Origin: Pleurodeles waltl
Taxonomy: Eukaryota > Chordata > Amphibia > Caudata > Salamandridae
DNA length: 64,000 nucleotides
Direction of reading: 5' to 3'
Assembly (NCBI RefSeq): GCF_031143425.1
Contig: NC_090440.1
Location: 337,779,844-337,843,843, forward strand
In this document: positions 12,926-24,327 of the stretch, one piece after another
Layout of the letters: every line of letters starts with the position of its first letter
Position numbering within the stretch: the stretch's first letter is position 1
The notes under the pieces: model-generated
The model's database searches: none
The model's input: the letters and a program-made list of their open reading frames with translations, nothing else
Told to the model about the DNA's origin: nothing
Position numbers and translations under genes: made by a program

Positions 12926-13375
12926 GGCCATGGAGGCCCCTCGTGGATCTGGCGTCGTGGACTCATCTGGCTGAGGTGCCCCCCCATTCCCTTCCCCCTG
13001 AGGTGCCTGTAGTTTTCCTATCTGATGCCCCTGCAGTGTTCTCTCCGTTGGAGGCAGGTATCCTGTGTGGGCTTTGCCCATGTGTTTTGGCCCAGTGGCC
13101 CACGAACAATGGCTGATACACATATCGGACTGGACAATTTATGTATATAAAGTTATAGATGTGTGATAGATTTTATACTCAGTCTTACAATATAATTCTA
13201 AATTTATAATCATTTCTTTTTGTCTTTGCATTCTTCCAGGGGGTTTGGGGGGGTAACTGTGATGTGTTGCTATGCATTGATGTGTGTGTTGTAGTGGGTG
13301 AGGGTGGGTGTGTTGCATATGTGTGTCCCCGTAATTTTTTGCTTCCCCCCTCCCCTGTGTCGTAGGTGCAGTACT
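12926..13375. other. Non-coding 3' region of Harbinger copy 1
   Basis: Lies between the minisatellites and transposase exon 1, inside the transposase first intron. It includes a T/G-rich stretch and CTCCCCTGTGTCGTAGG. No gene is supported here. Confidence 0.5.
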
Positions 13376-14269
13376 CACCGTTGTCTTCTGCACCGGCGTT
13401 CGTGCTCCTGGTAGAGGAGCAGGAAGACAATGGCAAGGAGGATGTGGAGTTCGGGTTCCATGCTGTCCAGATTCCTCGTGGGGTGTATGGAGGTGAGCGT
13501 TTTCTGTTTGAAATGGCTGTTTCCGCCGTGTTTTTATCGGAGGGGCTACCGCCCCGGAAAAGGTGGCGGATTGGTGGGTTGTGATAGGGTGGGCAGCACA
13601 TTGTCTCCCGCCTGTCTGTTGGCGGTGACCGCCGCACTGTTTGTTTGTCCCGCCGTGGCGGGCGGTGTGTTAAAGTGGCGGTCTCTGTTGGCGGTTTCCT
13701 CCAGGGTCGGAATTGCATTTTTTTTACCGCCAGCCTGTTGGCGGTTTTGCCGCCGCTTTAACACCGACCGCCAGGGTTGGAATGACCCCCTAAGTGTGAA
13801 GGTAAACTTTTAACCGAGGCCTCCCGCGGCCTGTAGCCGAGCAGGGCTCCATCGCGGTCGGCCTTAAACTTTGACTTTGCCCCGGTCGAGGTGCAACCAG
13901 ATGACCGGATTGGCGCTTTTTGTTTCTAGGTGCTAAAAAAACAATAATTCTTTAAAAATCCATATCTCCGGTTCCCCTTATCCGATTTTATTAGATTTTG
14001 TGTCATTTTAAAGATAAAAATATAAACTATTTTTATAAATTGGTGTTGGATTTTTAAACTGTTTCCTGTGTTTTATTTAATTACTGTTTTGTGACATTTG
14101 AATGCTTTACACTCTGTCTCCTAAGTTAAGCCTTGACGCTCGTTGCCAAGCTACCAAGGGTTGAGCTGGGTTTAATTTACTGAGACCTAACTGGACCTTA
14201 GTGGAGGTTAGTTGCCTATTGCTAAGTGTAGGTACCTACCTGCCCTTACTAATGACCCATTTTCCAACA

Positions 14270-14833
14270 CCATCCAAATTCTGATAGGCTACCACCAGAA
14301 TGCAGGCCATTAGGGGGATCAGGGTCCGACAAGCACCCCTTCCTCGTTGGGAGGCCTTCCCCAGCTGGGCCTCTCCTGTCTTCCTGGCCCAGAACCTCAG
14401 GTCCTCCTACCGCTTCCTTCAGTGGGTGCTCCACCGGTTGTAGACCCCCAGGGTCTGCACCTCCTTGGTGATGCCTTGTCACAGGCCTTTCTTTTGATGG
14501 GCGCTGACCTGCATGGGACACACGGAGCAAAAAAACAGACGTCAGTATGTGTGAACCGAATACAAATGCCATGCCGTTTCATATGAAACGGCCATTGATG
14601 AAACGCAAGTTATCAACTCACATACAGTACATGCCAAAAAGTCTACGGCTGGGCAGTCACACATTGAACCCACATGCATGCAGGCATCCGCCACAATCAC
14701 ACACATCTAAGGATGACACCTGCTCCTCTGGTCACCCATACAACTTGGCATACAGGGGTAGGACCCCGTCCACCAGCTTCTCCAGGTCCTCCACGGTGAA
14801 GGCCAGGGCCCATTCCCCTGTGACCCGCGCCAT
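14270..14833 (-). pseudogene. Gene C remnant, exons 1-2 (Harbinger copy 2)
   Basis: Exon 1 runs 14833 to 14720 from ATG (MARVTGEWALAFTVEDLEKL) with a TGA just before the donor. Exon 2 starts at 14508 after the acceptor CCCATGCAG and is homologous to exon 2 of copies 1 and 4. It is cut at 14270 by LTR Y, so exon 3 lies outside the window or is lost. Exon 1 still has Glu at the codon that is a stop in copy 1. Confidence 0.65.
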
Positions 14834-15405
14834 ATCAGTGACCAGAGTCAGGACACAGCAGCACACGAAGTGGACTACTACCCTGCATGTGAACCAGGAG
14901 TCAAGTGTCTGACGAAATGGCATTTGTACTGCGGTGGTGTGCTCCGTCACCGCCGCCGGCGATCATGATTGGCCCAGGTTCCCAATTGACATCCATGTAA
15001 TTCAATGATCGGGTGCACGGCTGTGAACAAAGCCTTCGGCCATGACGACTAACGGCAGTGTAATAAAGTCACTTCCACTCTATCATACCTGGATGGCAGC
15101 AGCTGCCATTTTGCTACCACCACGTCACCATAAGCTGCCAGGGGCCTCATCTAGGGTCTCAAAATCTCTGACATTAGTTGCTTGCTGACATGAGTCCAGG
15201 ATCCTCACATGCACCCATCTTTGGAATTGTGTCCACACTGGGATGCCAATATGACAGAGTTAACTCAGCACACATATGCCTGACAGTGTACTTCATGCTT
15301 TGCGTCTGTGTTTGTTAGCTACGTGTCGCAATTACAAAGATACAGTGACATCATGTGATGCAATTGTATGTGCACACTCAAAATGTGCTCTTTCCTCCCC
15401 CATAG

Positions 15406-16626
15406 GTACAGATCCATGAGGCGAGGGAGGGACCCATCTGTTTACAGACCTCTGGTTGGTTTGGAAACTATGGAGGAACGTCACATCATTGTCACCTACA
15501 GACTCAATAGAGCTACTGTCCTTGACCTCTGTGCATTAATGGATCCTGTACTGTAACCGGGTAATCAAAATCAGCATGCCATCCCTACAACTGTGCAAGT
15601 GCTATCTGTACTCCATTTTTTGGCCTCAGGCTAATTTCAGGTGACAGTGGGCATGGGTGCTGGGGTCTCACGGCCAATATTCAGCCTCATCCTGTCAAAA
15701 TTCCTGGATGCATTCGTCCAACACCTGCAGACATATGTCCAGTTTCCCCAAAGGGCTGAACTTCCTTCCATCAAATTGGGATTATATGCCTTTGCTAACA
15801 TCCTCCATGTGATTGGTGCCATTGATGAAACCCAAGTACCTCTCATACCCCCAAGAGTGAATGAACAGGTGTACAGGAATCAGAAGAACTATCACTCCAT
15901 AAATATACAATGGTGTGTACTGCGGACCAGTACATATCACATGTCAATGCCAGGTTCCCAGGCTCAGTCCATGATTCCTTTGTCCTGAGAAACAGCAGTG
16001 TGCCACACTTGATGGAATAACTACAAGGGGACAGAGGATGGCTCATAGGTGAGTGTGTATGACACTGGATCTGTACATAGCTGACAGCCAGCCAATGTGC
16101 ATGTAAAGTCAGTTTATTAAGGTCTTGTTTCACCCACTTTTGCAGGTGATTCTGGCTACCCCAACTTGCAATGGCTCCTGACACCTGTGAGGAATCCCAG
16201 AACAGATGCAGAGATGAATTATAATGAGGCCCATGGACGTAGTAGGAGGGTGATTGAGCACACTATAGGTCTCCAGCTAGATTTTGTTGCCTCCATCTAT
16301 CTGGGGGATCCCTGTGATATGTACCTGACAAGGTGTGTAAGATAGTGGTGGCCTGCTGCATGCTGCACAACCTGGCTGTGAGGAAAGCTATTCCCCTTCT
16401 GGAAGAGGAGGGTGCTGTCCAACCAGCCCAGCAACCTCAGAGAAGGGATGAGAGTGATGGTGAGGAAGAAGAGGGGGAAGATATAAACTCCAAAAACCAG
16501 CTGATCCACCATTCTTCCAGTGACTATGAGGTACTGTTTAATGATACTGATGTCTTTACTGCATATTTCAGTCTGACTAATGTAATTGGTAATGTGGTGT
16601 CTATAGTCAGTGACACTGTTCACTGA
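15406..16626 (+). pseudogene. Harbinger transposase remnant (copy 2)
   Basis: Exon 2 begins at 15406 after the acceptor CCCCCATAG, and VYRPLVGLETMEERHIIVTY aligns with copy 1. VIGAIDETQV replaces the usual IGAIDGTHV but keeps the first Asp. A 97-bp intron (16049-16145, GTGAGT...TGCAG) splits the codons before GDSGYP, which holds the second Asp. RRVIEHTIG retains the acidic third residue lost in copies 1 and 4. Several in-frame stops (around 15556, 15634 and 16018) and frameshifts (around 15910 and 16260-16340) disable it. Exon 1 would lie beyond the LTR Y junction and is not in the window. Confidence 0.75.
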
Positions 16627-16899
16627 TGACTGAAGTGGCATGTGACAGGTAACCCAATATTATGTACAGTGTGACATACTTCAGATACTATAGTGCGTTG
16701 GATCCCCTCAATAAAGGTATGATTATGAAAATTACTGGCTAATGCATACACACTCACAATTCATATCATATTGATGAGGGGCATACAATTTATGTGCATA
16801 GCTGTATTTATTGAATGATAAAATTGGGACAGTGAAAGGGAGTGGACGCATGGTGAAAAAACATGCTCAGGTACATATGCTCAGCTGTTGGTAGCACTG

Positions 16900-18543
16900 G
16901 GTTTTGTTCCCTGTGGCCATTGGTAGATGGTGTGATGGCAGTGGCAATTCAACAAGGGAGCACAGTGGCACACAAGGGAGACAGTTCAGGGCACAGCCAC
17001 TTCCTAGAGGTGGACTTGGTCTTGGCTGGTGTTTCTGTGGCATATCTGGGTCTGAGGGCACATTTGTGTGGCTGGAGCTGGGCTGCAGGGGTAGGTGTGC
17101 TGGTTTCATGTGTGTTCCCTGGCAGTGCCACCAGTCCAGTAGCTGCTGCAGATGTAGAGGGCAGGGCAGTGTCCTGGCTTGTGGTGGGGGCTTGCAGGTG
17201 GGTGGAGGACTCATGCTGGCTGTGGTACTGGTGCTGCAGCACCCCTGCAATGGAGGCCATGGTGGCATTAAGATGTTTTCATTACTCCATGGCCTCCTGG
17301 TGGTGTGCTACCTGCAGCCTCTGATTCTGTTCCAAGGTGGCCAGGATCTGGCCCATCCTGTCCTGGGTATGGTGGTATGCTCTTAGTAGCTCAAATATCA
17401 CCTCCTGGGCTGCTGTATCCATCCTTTGGCCACCCCCCTGGGCCACTGATATCATCCCACTGGCCCTAGCCCCCTGTGCCTGTGTCCCCTGCACAGGTCT
17501 GGCAGTATCACTTGCAGTTGGCCCATCATCATCCTGCCTGTTGGTGGGTGGAGACTCTGGCCTCTGTACATGCGGGGTCATTTGGCCAGAGCTGATGATG
17601 GTGGCTGGGTGATAGGGCTGTCAGTGGTATCCTAGGTGGGGCTGATGGAGGGTGACAGTCCAGTACTGTATGATGGGCCAGGGTATTCCTCAATTTCCAT
17701 ACATCCCTCAGCACTCTCCTGAGTGGGGCCTCTGTCTTCATGTGGGGCGCTGGCACTCCTTGGTGTTTCCTTCCTGGTGGCATGGGTGGTGGTGCCTTTG
17801 GGGGGGAAACGGACATGTGGGTATAAGGTACTTTTTCGGCAATTGATGCACTCCTCTGCCCTATTTTGTGATTATATTCCCCTGTCGTGGCATGCAAGGT
17901 CCCTTTGTGTACATTTCTTAGCATTTTATGTGGGGGGTGGAGGTGCATTGTGGGTGCTGTAGTGCCACTGGGAATCCATGCAGGGGTAGGTGACTGTGCA
18001 CAGGGGGCAGTAAGGAGGTCTGTTTGTGGGATAGTGGGCAAGCAGGGTAGTTGGATATGGGTGTTGTGGACTGGCTGGGGATGGGGATCTGGTGGGTGTG
18101 AGAGGGGTGGGGTGATACGTGCATTATAGGTGGGGTGGATGTTTTGGTATAGTGGTTGACTTACCCGGGTCCAGTCATCCAGTAAGACAAGTGAGACCCT
18201 CCGGGTGAGGGATTGCCAGGACCTTCTCCTCCAAGACGGTGTATTCAGAGGGGTGTAGGTGGGGGACCGCCACCAAACATTTGTACGGCAATGTTGTGCC
18301 TGGATGCCATAGTCCGAATCTTCCTGTGCAGGTCATTCCATCTCTTCTGGATGTCATCCCTTTTGCGTGGATGGCTTCCCACTGCTTTGAACTTGTTGAC
18401 AATCGTCTGCCATAGCTCCATCTTGCTTGCAACGGGTGCCTGTTGCACCTGTGCCCGAATAGTTGTGGCTCGACCCTGAATACTTCGTCCACCATGCTCC
18501 TTAGCTCCCTATCTGTGAAGTGGGGGTGCTTAGGGGGTGCGAT
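16900..18543 (-). pseudogene. Gene A remnant (Harbinger copy 2)
   Basis: Exon 1 region (18543 to about 18175) encodes the SANT-like domain (RKRDDIQKRWNDLHRKIRTM) split over two frames. The expected start codon reads ATC. Exon 2 (about 17600 to 16900) encodes the Ser/Thr/Pro-rich part and the helical patch FELLRAYHHTQDRMGQILAT, matching gene A of copy 1. Non-functional as read. Confidence 0.6.
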
Positions 18544-18599
18544 GGTGTGTGTTGAGGGTGGGGTATTGTGGGTGTAGTGGTGAGGGTGCTGTCGTGTGG

Positions 18600-19960
18600 T
18601 TGTGTCAACAAACAGCTGACCACCTTCCTGGAAGACAACAACCTGCTCGACCCCTCACAAACCGGATTCCGAACCAACCACAGCACTGAAACCGCCCTCA
18701 TCTCAGTCACTGACGACATCAGAACCCTGATGGACAACGGTGAAACAGTCGCCCTCATTCTGCTCGACCTCTCGGCTGCCTTTGACACCGTCTGTCACCG
18801 CACCCTAATCACCCGCCTCCGCTCCACCGGAATCCAAGGCCAGGCCCTGGACTGGATCGCCTCCTTCCTCTCAAACCGTTCCCAAAGAGTTTACCTCCCT
18901 CCGTTTCGCTCAGAACCCACCGAGATAATCTGCGGCGTACCCCAAGGCTCATCACTCAGCCCGACACTCTTCAGTGTCTACATGAGCCCCCTCGCCAACA
19001 TCGTACGCAAGCACGACATCATCATCACCTCCTACGCCGACGACACGCAACTTATACTCTCCCTCACCAAGGACCCCGCCAGCGCCAAGACCAACCTACA
19101 AGAGAATATGAAGGACATCGCAGATTGGATGAGGCTCAGCCGCCTAAAGCTGAACTCTGAAAAAACGGAAGTCCTCATCCTCGGCAACACCCCGTCCGCC
19201 TGGGACGACTCCTGGTGGCCCACAGCCCTCGGCACCGCACCGACCCCCACAGACCACTCCCGCAACCTCGGCTTCATCTTGGACCCTCTTCTCACCATGA
19301 CCAAGCAAGTCAACGCCGTGTCCTCCGCCTGCTTCCTCACCCTCCGCATGCTCCGCAAGATCTTCCGCTGGATCCCCGCCGACACCAGAAAAACCGTGAC
19401 CCACGCCCTCGTCACGAGCCGCCTGGACTACGGCAACACCCTCTACGCCGGGACCACAGCCAAACTCCAAAACCGCCTGCAACGCATTCAAAACGCCTCG
19501 GCCCGCCTCATCCTCGACATACCCCGCAGCAGCCACATCTCCGCACACCTGAGACACCTGCACTGGCTCCCAGTCAGCAAAAGGATCACCTTCCGACTTC
19601 TCACCCACGCACACAAAGCCCTCCACGACAAGGGACCGGAATACCTCAACAGACGCCTCAGCTTCTACGTCCCCACCCGCCTCCTCCGCTCCTCTGGCCT
19701 CGCACTCGCTGCTGTGTCTCGCATCCGCCGCTCCACGGCGGGTGGGAGATCTTTCTCCTTCCTGGCGGCCAAGACCTGGAACTCCCTCCCCACCAGCCTC
19801 AGGACCACCCAGGACCACTCCGCTTTCCGGAGACTCCTAAAGACCTGGCTGTTCGAGCAGCGATAACCCCCCCTTTTTCCCCTAGCGCCTTGAGACCCGC
19901 ACGGGTGAGTAGCGCGCTTTATAAATGTTAATGATTTTTTTTTTGATTTTTGATTTTTTT
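18600..19960 (+). mobile_element. 5'-truncated CR1/L2-clade LINE with open reverse transcriptase frame
   Basis: An open frame to the stop at 19864-19866 encodes the C-terminal half of a non-LTR reverse transcriptase: QTGFRTNHSTETALISV, LLDLSAAFDTVCH, GVPQGSSLSPTLFSVY, SYADDTQL (catalytic YADD), RLKLNSEKTEVLI, then the LHWLPVSKRITF and SLPTSLR region typical of CR1/L2. The 3' end reads CGCACGGGTGAGTAGCGCGC and TTATAAATG, then T-rich tandem GATTTTT units, as in L2-type elements. The N-terminal endonuclease is missing, so it is a dead-on-arrival copy inside Harbinger copy 2. Its uninterrupted frame suggests recent insertion. Possible target-duplication sequence (GTGTGG-like) is ambiguous in T/G-rich surroundings. 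Confidence 0.88.
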
Positions 19961-20498
19961 TTGTGTGTGTGGCTTATAAAGGTGTTTGGGGTTTGTATGT
20001 GTTTTGGTGTTGTATTTGTCAGTGTGACTTGTATTGTGTTGTTTTCAGTGTATGCGTATTGTGTTGTCAATCCTAGTTGTGCTATTGGAAATGCAAAGGA
20101 TTGTGGGGTATGTGTTTGGGTGTTTTATAGTGTTATGGATGTGTGTCAGGTGTGTGGGTTTCAAAGTTTCCAATCTGTGCATTTGATGTTGGTGGGTCCC
20201 ATTGCTGGCCGTGGCAGTTCGTACCGCCAATGGTCGTTCGGCATCCACTATCCGTCATGCTGATTTGTGCTTCATTATTTGGTGGGCAGAGGATTTGTCT
20301 GCATGGCAGTGGCGGGGTGAGGTGTACTGCCTTTCTGCCGTTGTGGGCCCTGGCAGTGGATGGAGGTTGCAGGATATTTGGATGTATGACTTTTTGGCAT
20401 CATAATTTGGCGGTGTCCAGTCTACCACCACTGGAATCTTCTGTTCACCGTCGCCACGATGTTCAGCGGGGATTGCCACCAAGTTCATAATGAGGGCT

Positions 20499-22311
20499 TT
20501 AATCCTTAGAAAACAGTGAGAATGTTGTTGTCACACAAAGTACCTGGTAAGCATCAAAAATAAAGCTGCACAGGCGATGGGTCAATTCCTTACTCGCAAT
20601 TGAGGGCGTGCGTCATTTCCTTCTCCGGTCGGGTCTGCGATGCGTGGTTTTCTCCTTCGCAAGAGAGCAATGCGTCGATTTCCAGACAGGGCACTTCGGA
20701 TCCGCGCAGAGTCGGGTTGACTTAGACGCTACATGGGGATTGCGTCATTATAAGTTTCCAGTTATCGGGTGTTGCTTATTGTACCTCCAGCCGTGATGCA
20801 TCAATCTCCCAGCTGCGATGCAGGTGGAGCGTCGATTTTAGCTGTGTGTCCGGTCGTTTATCAGCCGCGTTGCGAAGGTGCGCCAAAAATTTCCCCTCAC
20901 GGCGTTCTGTGTGTGGATTTTCATTTCTTGGCTGCCAACTTCTCCTTTCAAGGCCCCAAGGACTGAATAGGGCACCACTTGGCAGGGCAGGGGTCTCAGC
21001 AGAGAGTCCAAGTGCTGGCAGGGAAAGTCTTTGATGGCCCTGAGACTTCAAAAACAGGAGACACGCTCAGTTCAAGCCCTTGGAGATTCCTCTCAAGCAG
21101 GAATGCACAACAAAGTCCAGTCTTTGTCCCCTTTCACAGGAAGAAACAGCAACTGCAGGATAGGCCAAAAAAGCACAGGCAGGGGCAGCACTTCTCCTCA
21201 GCTCTTCAGCTCTTCTCCTTGGCAGAGGTTCCTCTTGATTTCAGAAGTAATCTAATTTTCAGGGGTTTTGGGTCCACTGCTTATACCCCTTTCTGCCTTT
21301 GAAGTAGGCAAACTTTAAAGGAAAGTTTCCCTTGTTTGTAAGATCATGATTTGCCCAGGCCAGGCCCCAGACACACACCAGGGGGTTGGAGGCTGCATTG
21401 TGTGAGGGCAGGCACAGCCCTTTCAGGTGTGAGTGACCACTCCTCTTCTCCCTTCCAGCACCGATGGCAGGATATGCAGGCTACACCCCAGCTCCCTTTG
21501 TGTCATTGTCTAACGGAGAGGTACAAATAGCCCAACTGTCAAACTGACCCAGACAGGGAATCCACAAATAGTCACAGAATGTTTAATCAAGAAAATGCCT
21601 ACTTATTAAAAGTGGCATTTTCAAACACACAATCTAAAAACAACCTTTACCCAAAAGATGTATTTTTAAAATGAGAGTTTAGAGACCCTAAACTCCACAT
21701 TTCTATCTGCTCCAAAAGGGACCCTGTACTTTAATGATATTTAAAGGCATCAACCCATGTTAACCTAGGAGAGAGATAAGCCGTGCACAGTGAAAACCAA
21801 ATGTTGCAGTATTTCACTGTTAGACCATGTAAAACACCATAGTATATGTCCTACCTTAAACATAAACTGCACCCTGCCCATGGGGCTACGTAGGCCCTAT
21901 CTTAAGGGTGCATTACATGCATAAAAAGGGAAGGATTAGGCCTGGCAAGTCGAATTGGCAGTTTAAAACTGCACACACAGACACTGCAGTGGCAGGTCTG
22001 AGCCATGTTTACAGGGCTACTCATGGGTGGCACAACCAGTGCAGCAGGCCCACGAGTAGCATTTGATGTACAGGTGCTGGGCACCTCTAGTTCACTGTAC
22101 TAGGGGCTTATTAGTAAATCAAATATGTCAATCATGGAAAACCAATTACACATACATTTTACATAGGAGCACTTGCACTTTAGCACTGGATAGCAGTGAT
22201 AAAGGGCCCAGAGTATCAAAAACAGCAAAAACAGAGTCCAGCACACATCAACAACCTGGAAACCAGAGGCAAAACGTTAGGGGAGACCACGCCATGGAGC
22301 CAAGTCTCACA
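20499..22311 (+). mobile_element. Non-coding LTR-like fragment
   Basis: No coding frame. It ends CCAAGTCTCACA (CCAAGTCTAACA in the duplicate at 40101-40677), matching by recollection the 3' end of an abundant salamander LTR family that may be LTR Y. Contains AAAAATAAAG near 20560. The last part (21753 onward) is duplicated inside the Polinton. Classification is tentative. Confidence 0.4.
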
Positions 22312-24327
22312 CTGGGTTTGTGCCAAAATGGTGCACCTACATATGAATAGAAATATATTTTTTTCTCCTTGTTACTTCATCTTACAACATGTGATGTATT
22401 CTGCATCATGCATAGAGAATTGCTCTATACAAAAGTACCTGTCTTGGAGCTAGGCAGCACAGGGTGCACCAACGCTAGCACACTAGCAGAATACAGAAGT
22501 GTATCATATCTTAGTAGATATGGCACATTTTTACTCCTATTCTTTCATGCAATGCAATGTAGCAAGTTGTTTTGCTATGTGACAGGAAATATTAGTAAAT
22601 CCTCCACACTCTGTTTGGTGAGTTGCTTCTGCATTAACATAATCCAGCACATACCCGATTCTTTTCCAGGAAGCAACTTTACACCAAGAAGTTTCTGCAT
22701 CAACTGAGGGCTAAACATAGAGTACATGCATAAAAGGGCCCTCATTACAACATTGGCGGGAAATGCCGCTTACCGACGTGCAGAAGACCGCCAACACACT
22801 ACTGCGGCAGTGGAATTCTGCTACAGCTATCACGACCTACAGCTCGGAATCTGCCATAATACAGACACCCACACAAGTCCGCCACACCAAAGGTCAGTGA
22901 TAAACTGGTGAAAGCAAAACGTCCACTGTCACGCCAACAGGAATACGCCCACACTATCACGACCCACAAATACACGTGGCGGTCTTTCAACCGCGGTATT
23001 CCATTGGCGGTACACACCGCCATGCTCAAAATACACACACATATACCAAACACAACCACATTGGACAATTTGAAATACACACACCTGATACACATACACA
23101 CACCACTCCCACACACCCAATCCAATATAAAACACACACCCACATCACCCACAAATCCTTACTACCAAAAATTCCAGAGAGAGACACCACCAGAAACAAC
23201 ACGAGCATCCACAGACACACAACATCATCACTCACACATTACGCACCTCAAACAACACATCACAACACATCCCCTCACACATCACAACACACACCACCTC
23301 ACACATCACCCACACCACATCATGGCACCACAACGACACCCCAGGTTCTCTGAGGAGGAGCTCAGGGTCATGGTGGAGGAAATCGTCCGGGTAGAGCCAC
23401 AGCTATTCGGATCACAGGTGCAGCGCCTCAGGCCCTGCCCCAGTCAGCCCTGCTGCCCTCAGTGAGGAGGCTATTGACCTCCTGAGATCCCTCACTGTTG
23501 GGCAGTCTACCATTCTGAATGCCATGTAGGGTGTTCAGAGGCCTTTGCAACAAACAAATGCATACCTGGAGGGCATTCATTCTGGCCAGGAGGTCCAACA
23601 GAGAGCATTTCAGGCTCTGGCCTCAGCACTGATGGCAGCCATTGTCCCTGTGTCCAGCCTCCCCCCTCCAACTTCCTCCACCCAGACCCAATCCCCTGTA
23701 CCTCAGACTATCCCAAGCACACCATCATACCAGCATGCACACACCTCAACACACGAAAGTGGCTCAGGCAAACATAAGTACCACACATCCCACAGGCACT
23801 CACACAAGCATCATACCCATGCAGACATACTAACATCCACTGCAGCTACTGTGTCCCCCTCCTGCACGTCTCCCTCCTCCCTCCCTGTCTCGTCTCCACT
23901 CACACCTGCATGCACTACATCTTCAGCCACTACCTCCATCACCAGCACGCCCATCACCACACACCGCTCACGTGCACTCACCACCCCACTACCATTCACA
24001 CATCCCCTGTGTCCTCTTCCAGTGTGTCAGTGAGCCCTCCTCCCAAGGTACACAAACACTGGCACACACCCACCCAACAGCCATCCACCTCAAAACAGCC
24101 TCCAGCCCAGGCACCTTCACCCAAATTCAGCAGACGTACACCTCCTACAACCACTTCCTCTTTTTCCACTCCCAAAGCCCCTCCATCTACCCATCCCACT
24201 GTGTCTAAAAAACGTTTCCTGGCTAATATTGACCTCTCCGTACACCTCCACCCCGGTCCGTCCCGTAGGGCCAGGCTTTCCAGGTCCCAACCCAGCACCT
24301 TAGCCACCACATCCCCAGGCACAGTGG
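21753..24327 (+). repeat. Segmental duplication, copy A (2.6 kb)
   Basis: Begins ACCCATGTTAACCT and ends CAGGCACAGTGG. Near-identical to 40101-42738 apart from point changes and about 54 bp present only in copy B (around 40795-40850). It includes the LTR-like end, the anonymous flank 22312-22733 and the first 1.6 kb of Harbinger copy 3. Confidence 0.9.
22312..22733. other. Anonymous flank, nothing supported
   Basis: Left flank of Harbinger copy 3 and, once that is removed, of the Polinton. No coding or repeat feature recognised except that it is duplicated at about 40678-41146. Confidence 0.4.

Larger units (their letters stand above)
7488..13461 (-). pseudogene. Harbinger DDE transposase (copy 1), frameshifted
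   Basis: HARBI1-like transposase. Exon 1 (13461-13379, 83 nt) encodes a short hydrophobic/basic leader, MEPELHILLAIVFLLLYQEH and following Arg-rich residues, and ends at a GTGAGT donor in phase 2. Exon 2 begins at 8522 after the acceptor TTCATAG and continues in phase. The intron between them is about 4.9 kb and contains gene C. The body shows HPRF/HARBI1 features: IGAIDGTHV (first Asp), GDSGYP (second Asp) and NEAHGRTRRVIARTFG. The usual acidic residue in VIE(R/Q) is Ala here, so the third catalytic residue appears lost. A one-base deletion near 7713 shifts frame before YSPKKVCQII, and a conserved small intron before GDSGYP is absent. Enzymatically dead as read. Confidence 0.8.
4890..13790 (+). 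mobile_element. PIF/Harbinger DNA transposon, copy 1 (full length, 8.9 kb)
   Basis: The terminal inverted repeats are GGTGGTCATTCCAACC at the left and its near complement GGTTGGAATGACCCCC at the right. A 3-bp TAA target duplication (4887-4889 and 13791-13793) flanks them, the hallmark of PIF/Harbinger insertion. The empty site can be recognised because the host LTR repeat carries the uninterrupted motif elsewhere. The element carries gene A (+), a DDE transposase (-) and gene C (+), then three blocks of tandem repeats and the first transposase exon. All three genes carry disabling changes, so it is probably non-autonomous now. Confidence 0.92.
3280..14269 (-). mobile_element. LTR of retrotransposon Y, split by Harbinger copy 1
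   Basis: Minus-strand unit beginning TGTTGGAAAATGGG at 14269, next to Harbinger copy 2 coding sequence, and running to 3280 where element X has inserted. About 2.1 kb of it remains once Harbinger copy 1 (4890-13790) is removed. It is non-coding. Near the Harbinger insertion it holds a degenerate tandem repeat of roughly 110-120 bp (4620-4890 and 13794-13900) whose units share ACTAAGTCCGAAGGTAAA. The Harbinger flanks rejoin to that same motif. The LTR interpretation rests on the TG start, on family recollection and on the lack of coding capacity. Confidence 0.5.
14270..20498 (-). mobile_element. PIF/Harbinger copy 2, old, reversed and truncated
   Basis: Orientation is opposite to copy 1: gene C remnant (-), transposase remnant (+), gene A remnant (-), ending at 20498 in an inverted-repeat end reading GCCCTCATTATGAAC on the minus strand. 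The other end is missing because LTR Y abuts coding sequence of gene C exon 2 at 14269/14270. All genes carry many stops and frameshifts, and a LINE has inserted at about 18600. It is the most diverged of the Harbinger copies here, so it is likely the oldest or belongs to another subfamily. Confidence 0.8.

Noticed and set aside
12263..13123. Long minus-strand open frame over the 64-bp repeats (similar ones at 61432-61998, and 60437-61288)
   Set aside because: The frames are periodic translations of minisatellites with no domain or codon signal, arising from a stop-free repeat unit.
19144..19818. Antisense frames across the LINE
   Set aside because: The plus strand encodes a clear reverse transcriptase; high GC leaves antisense frames open.
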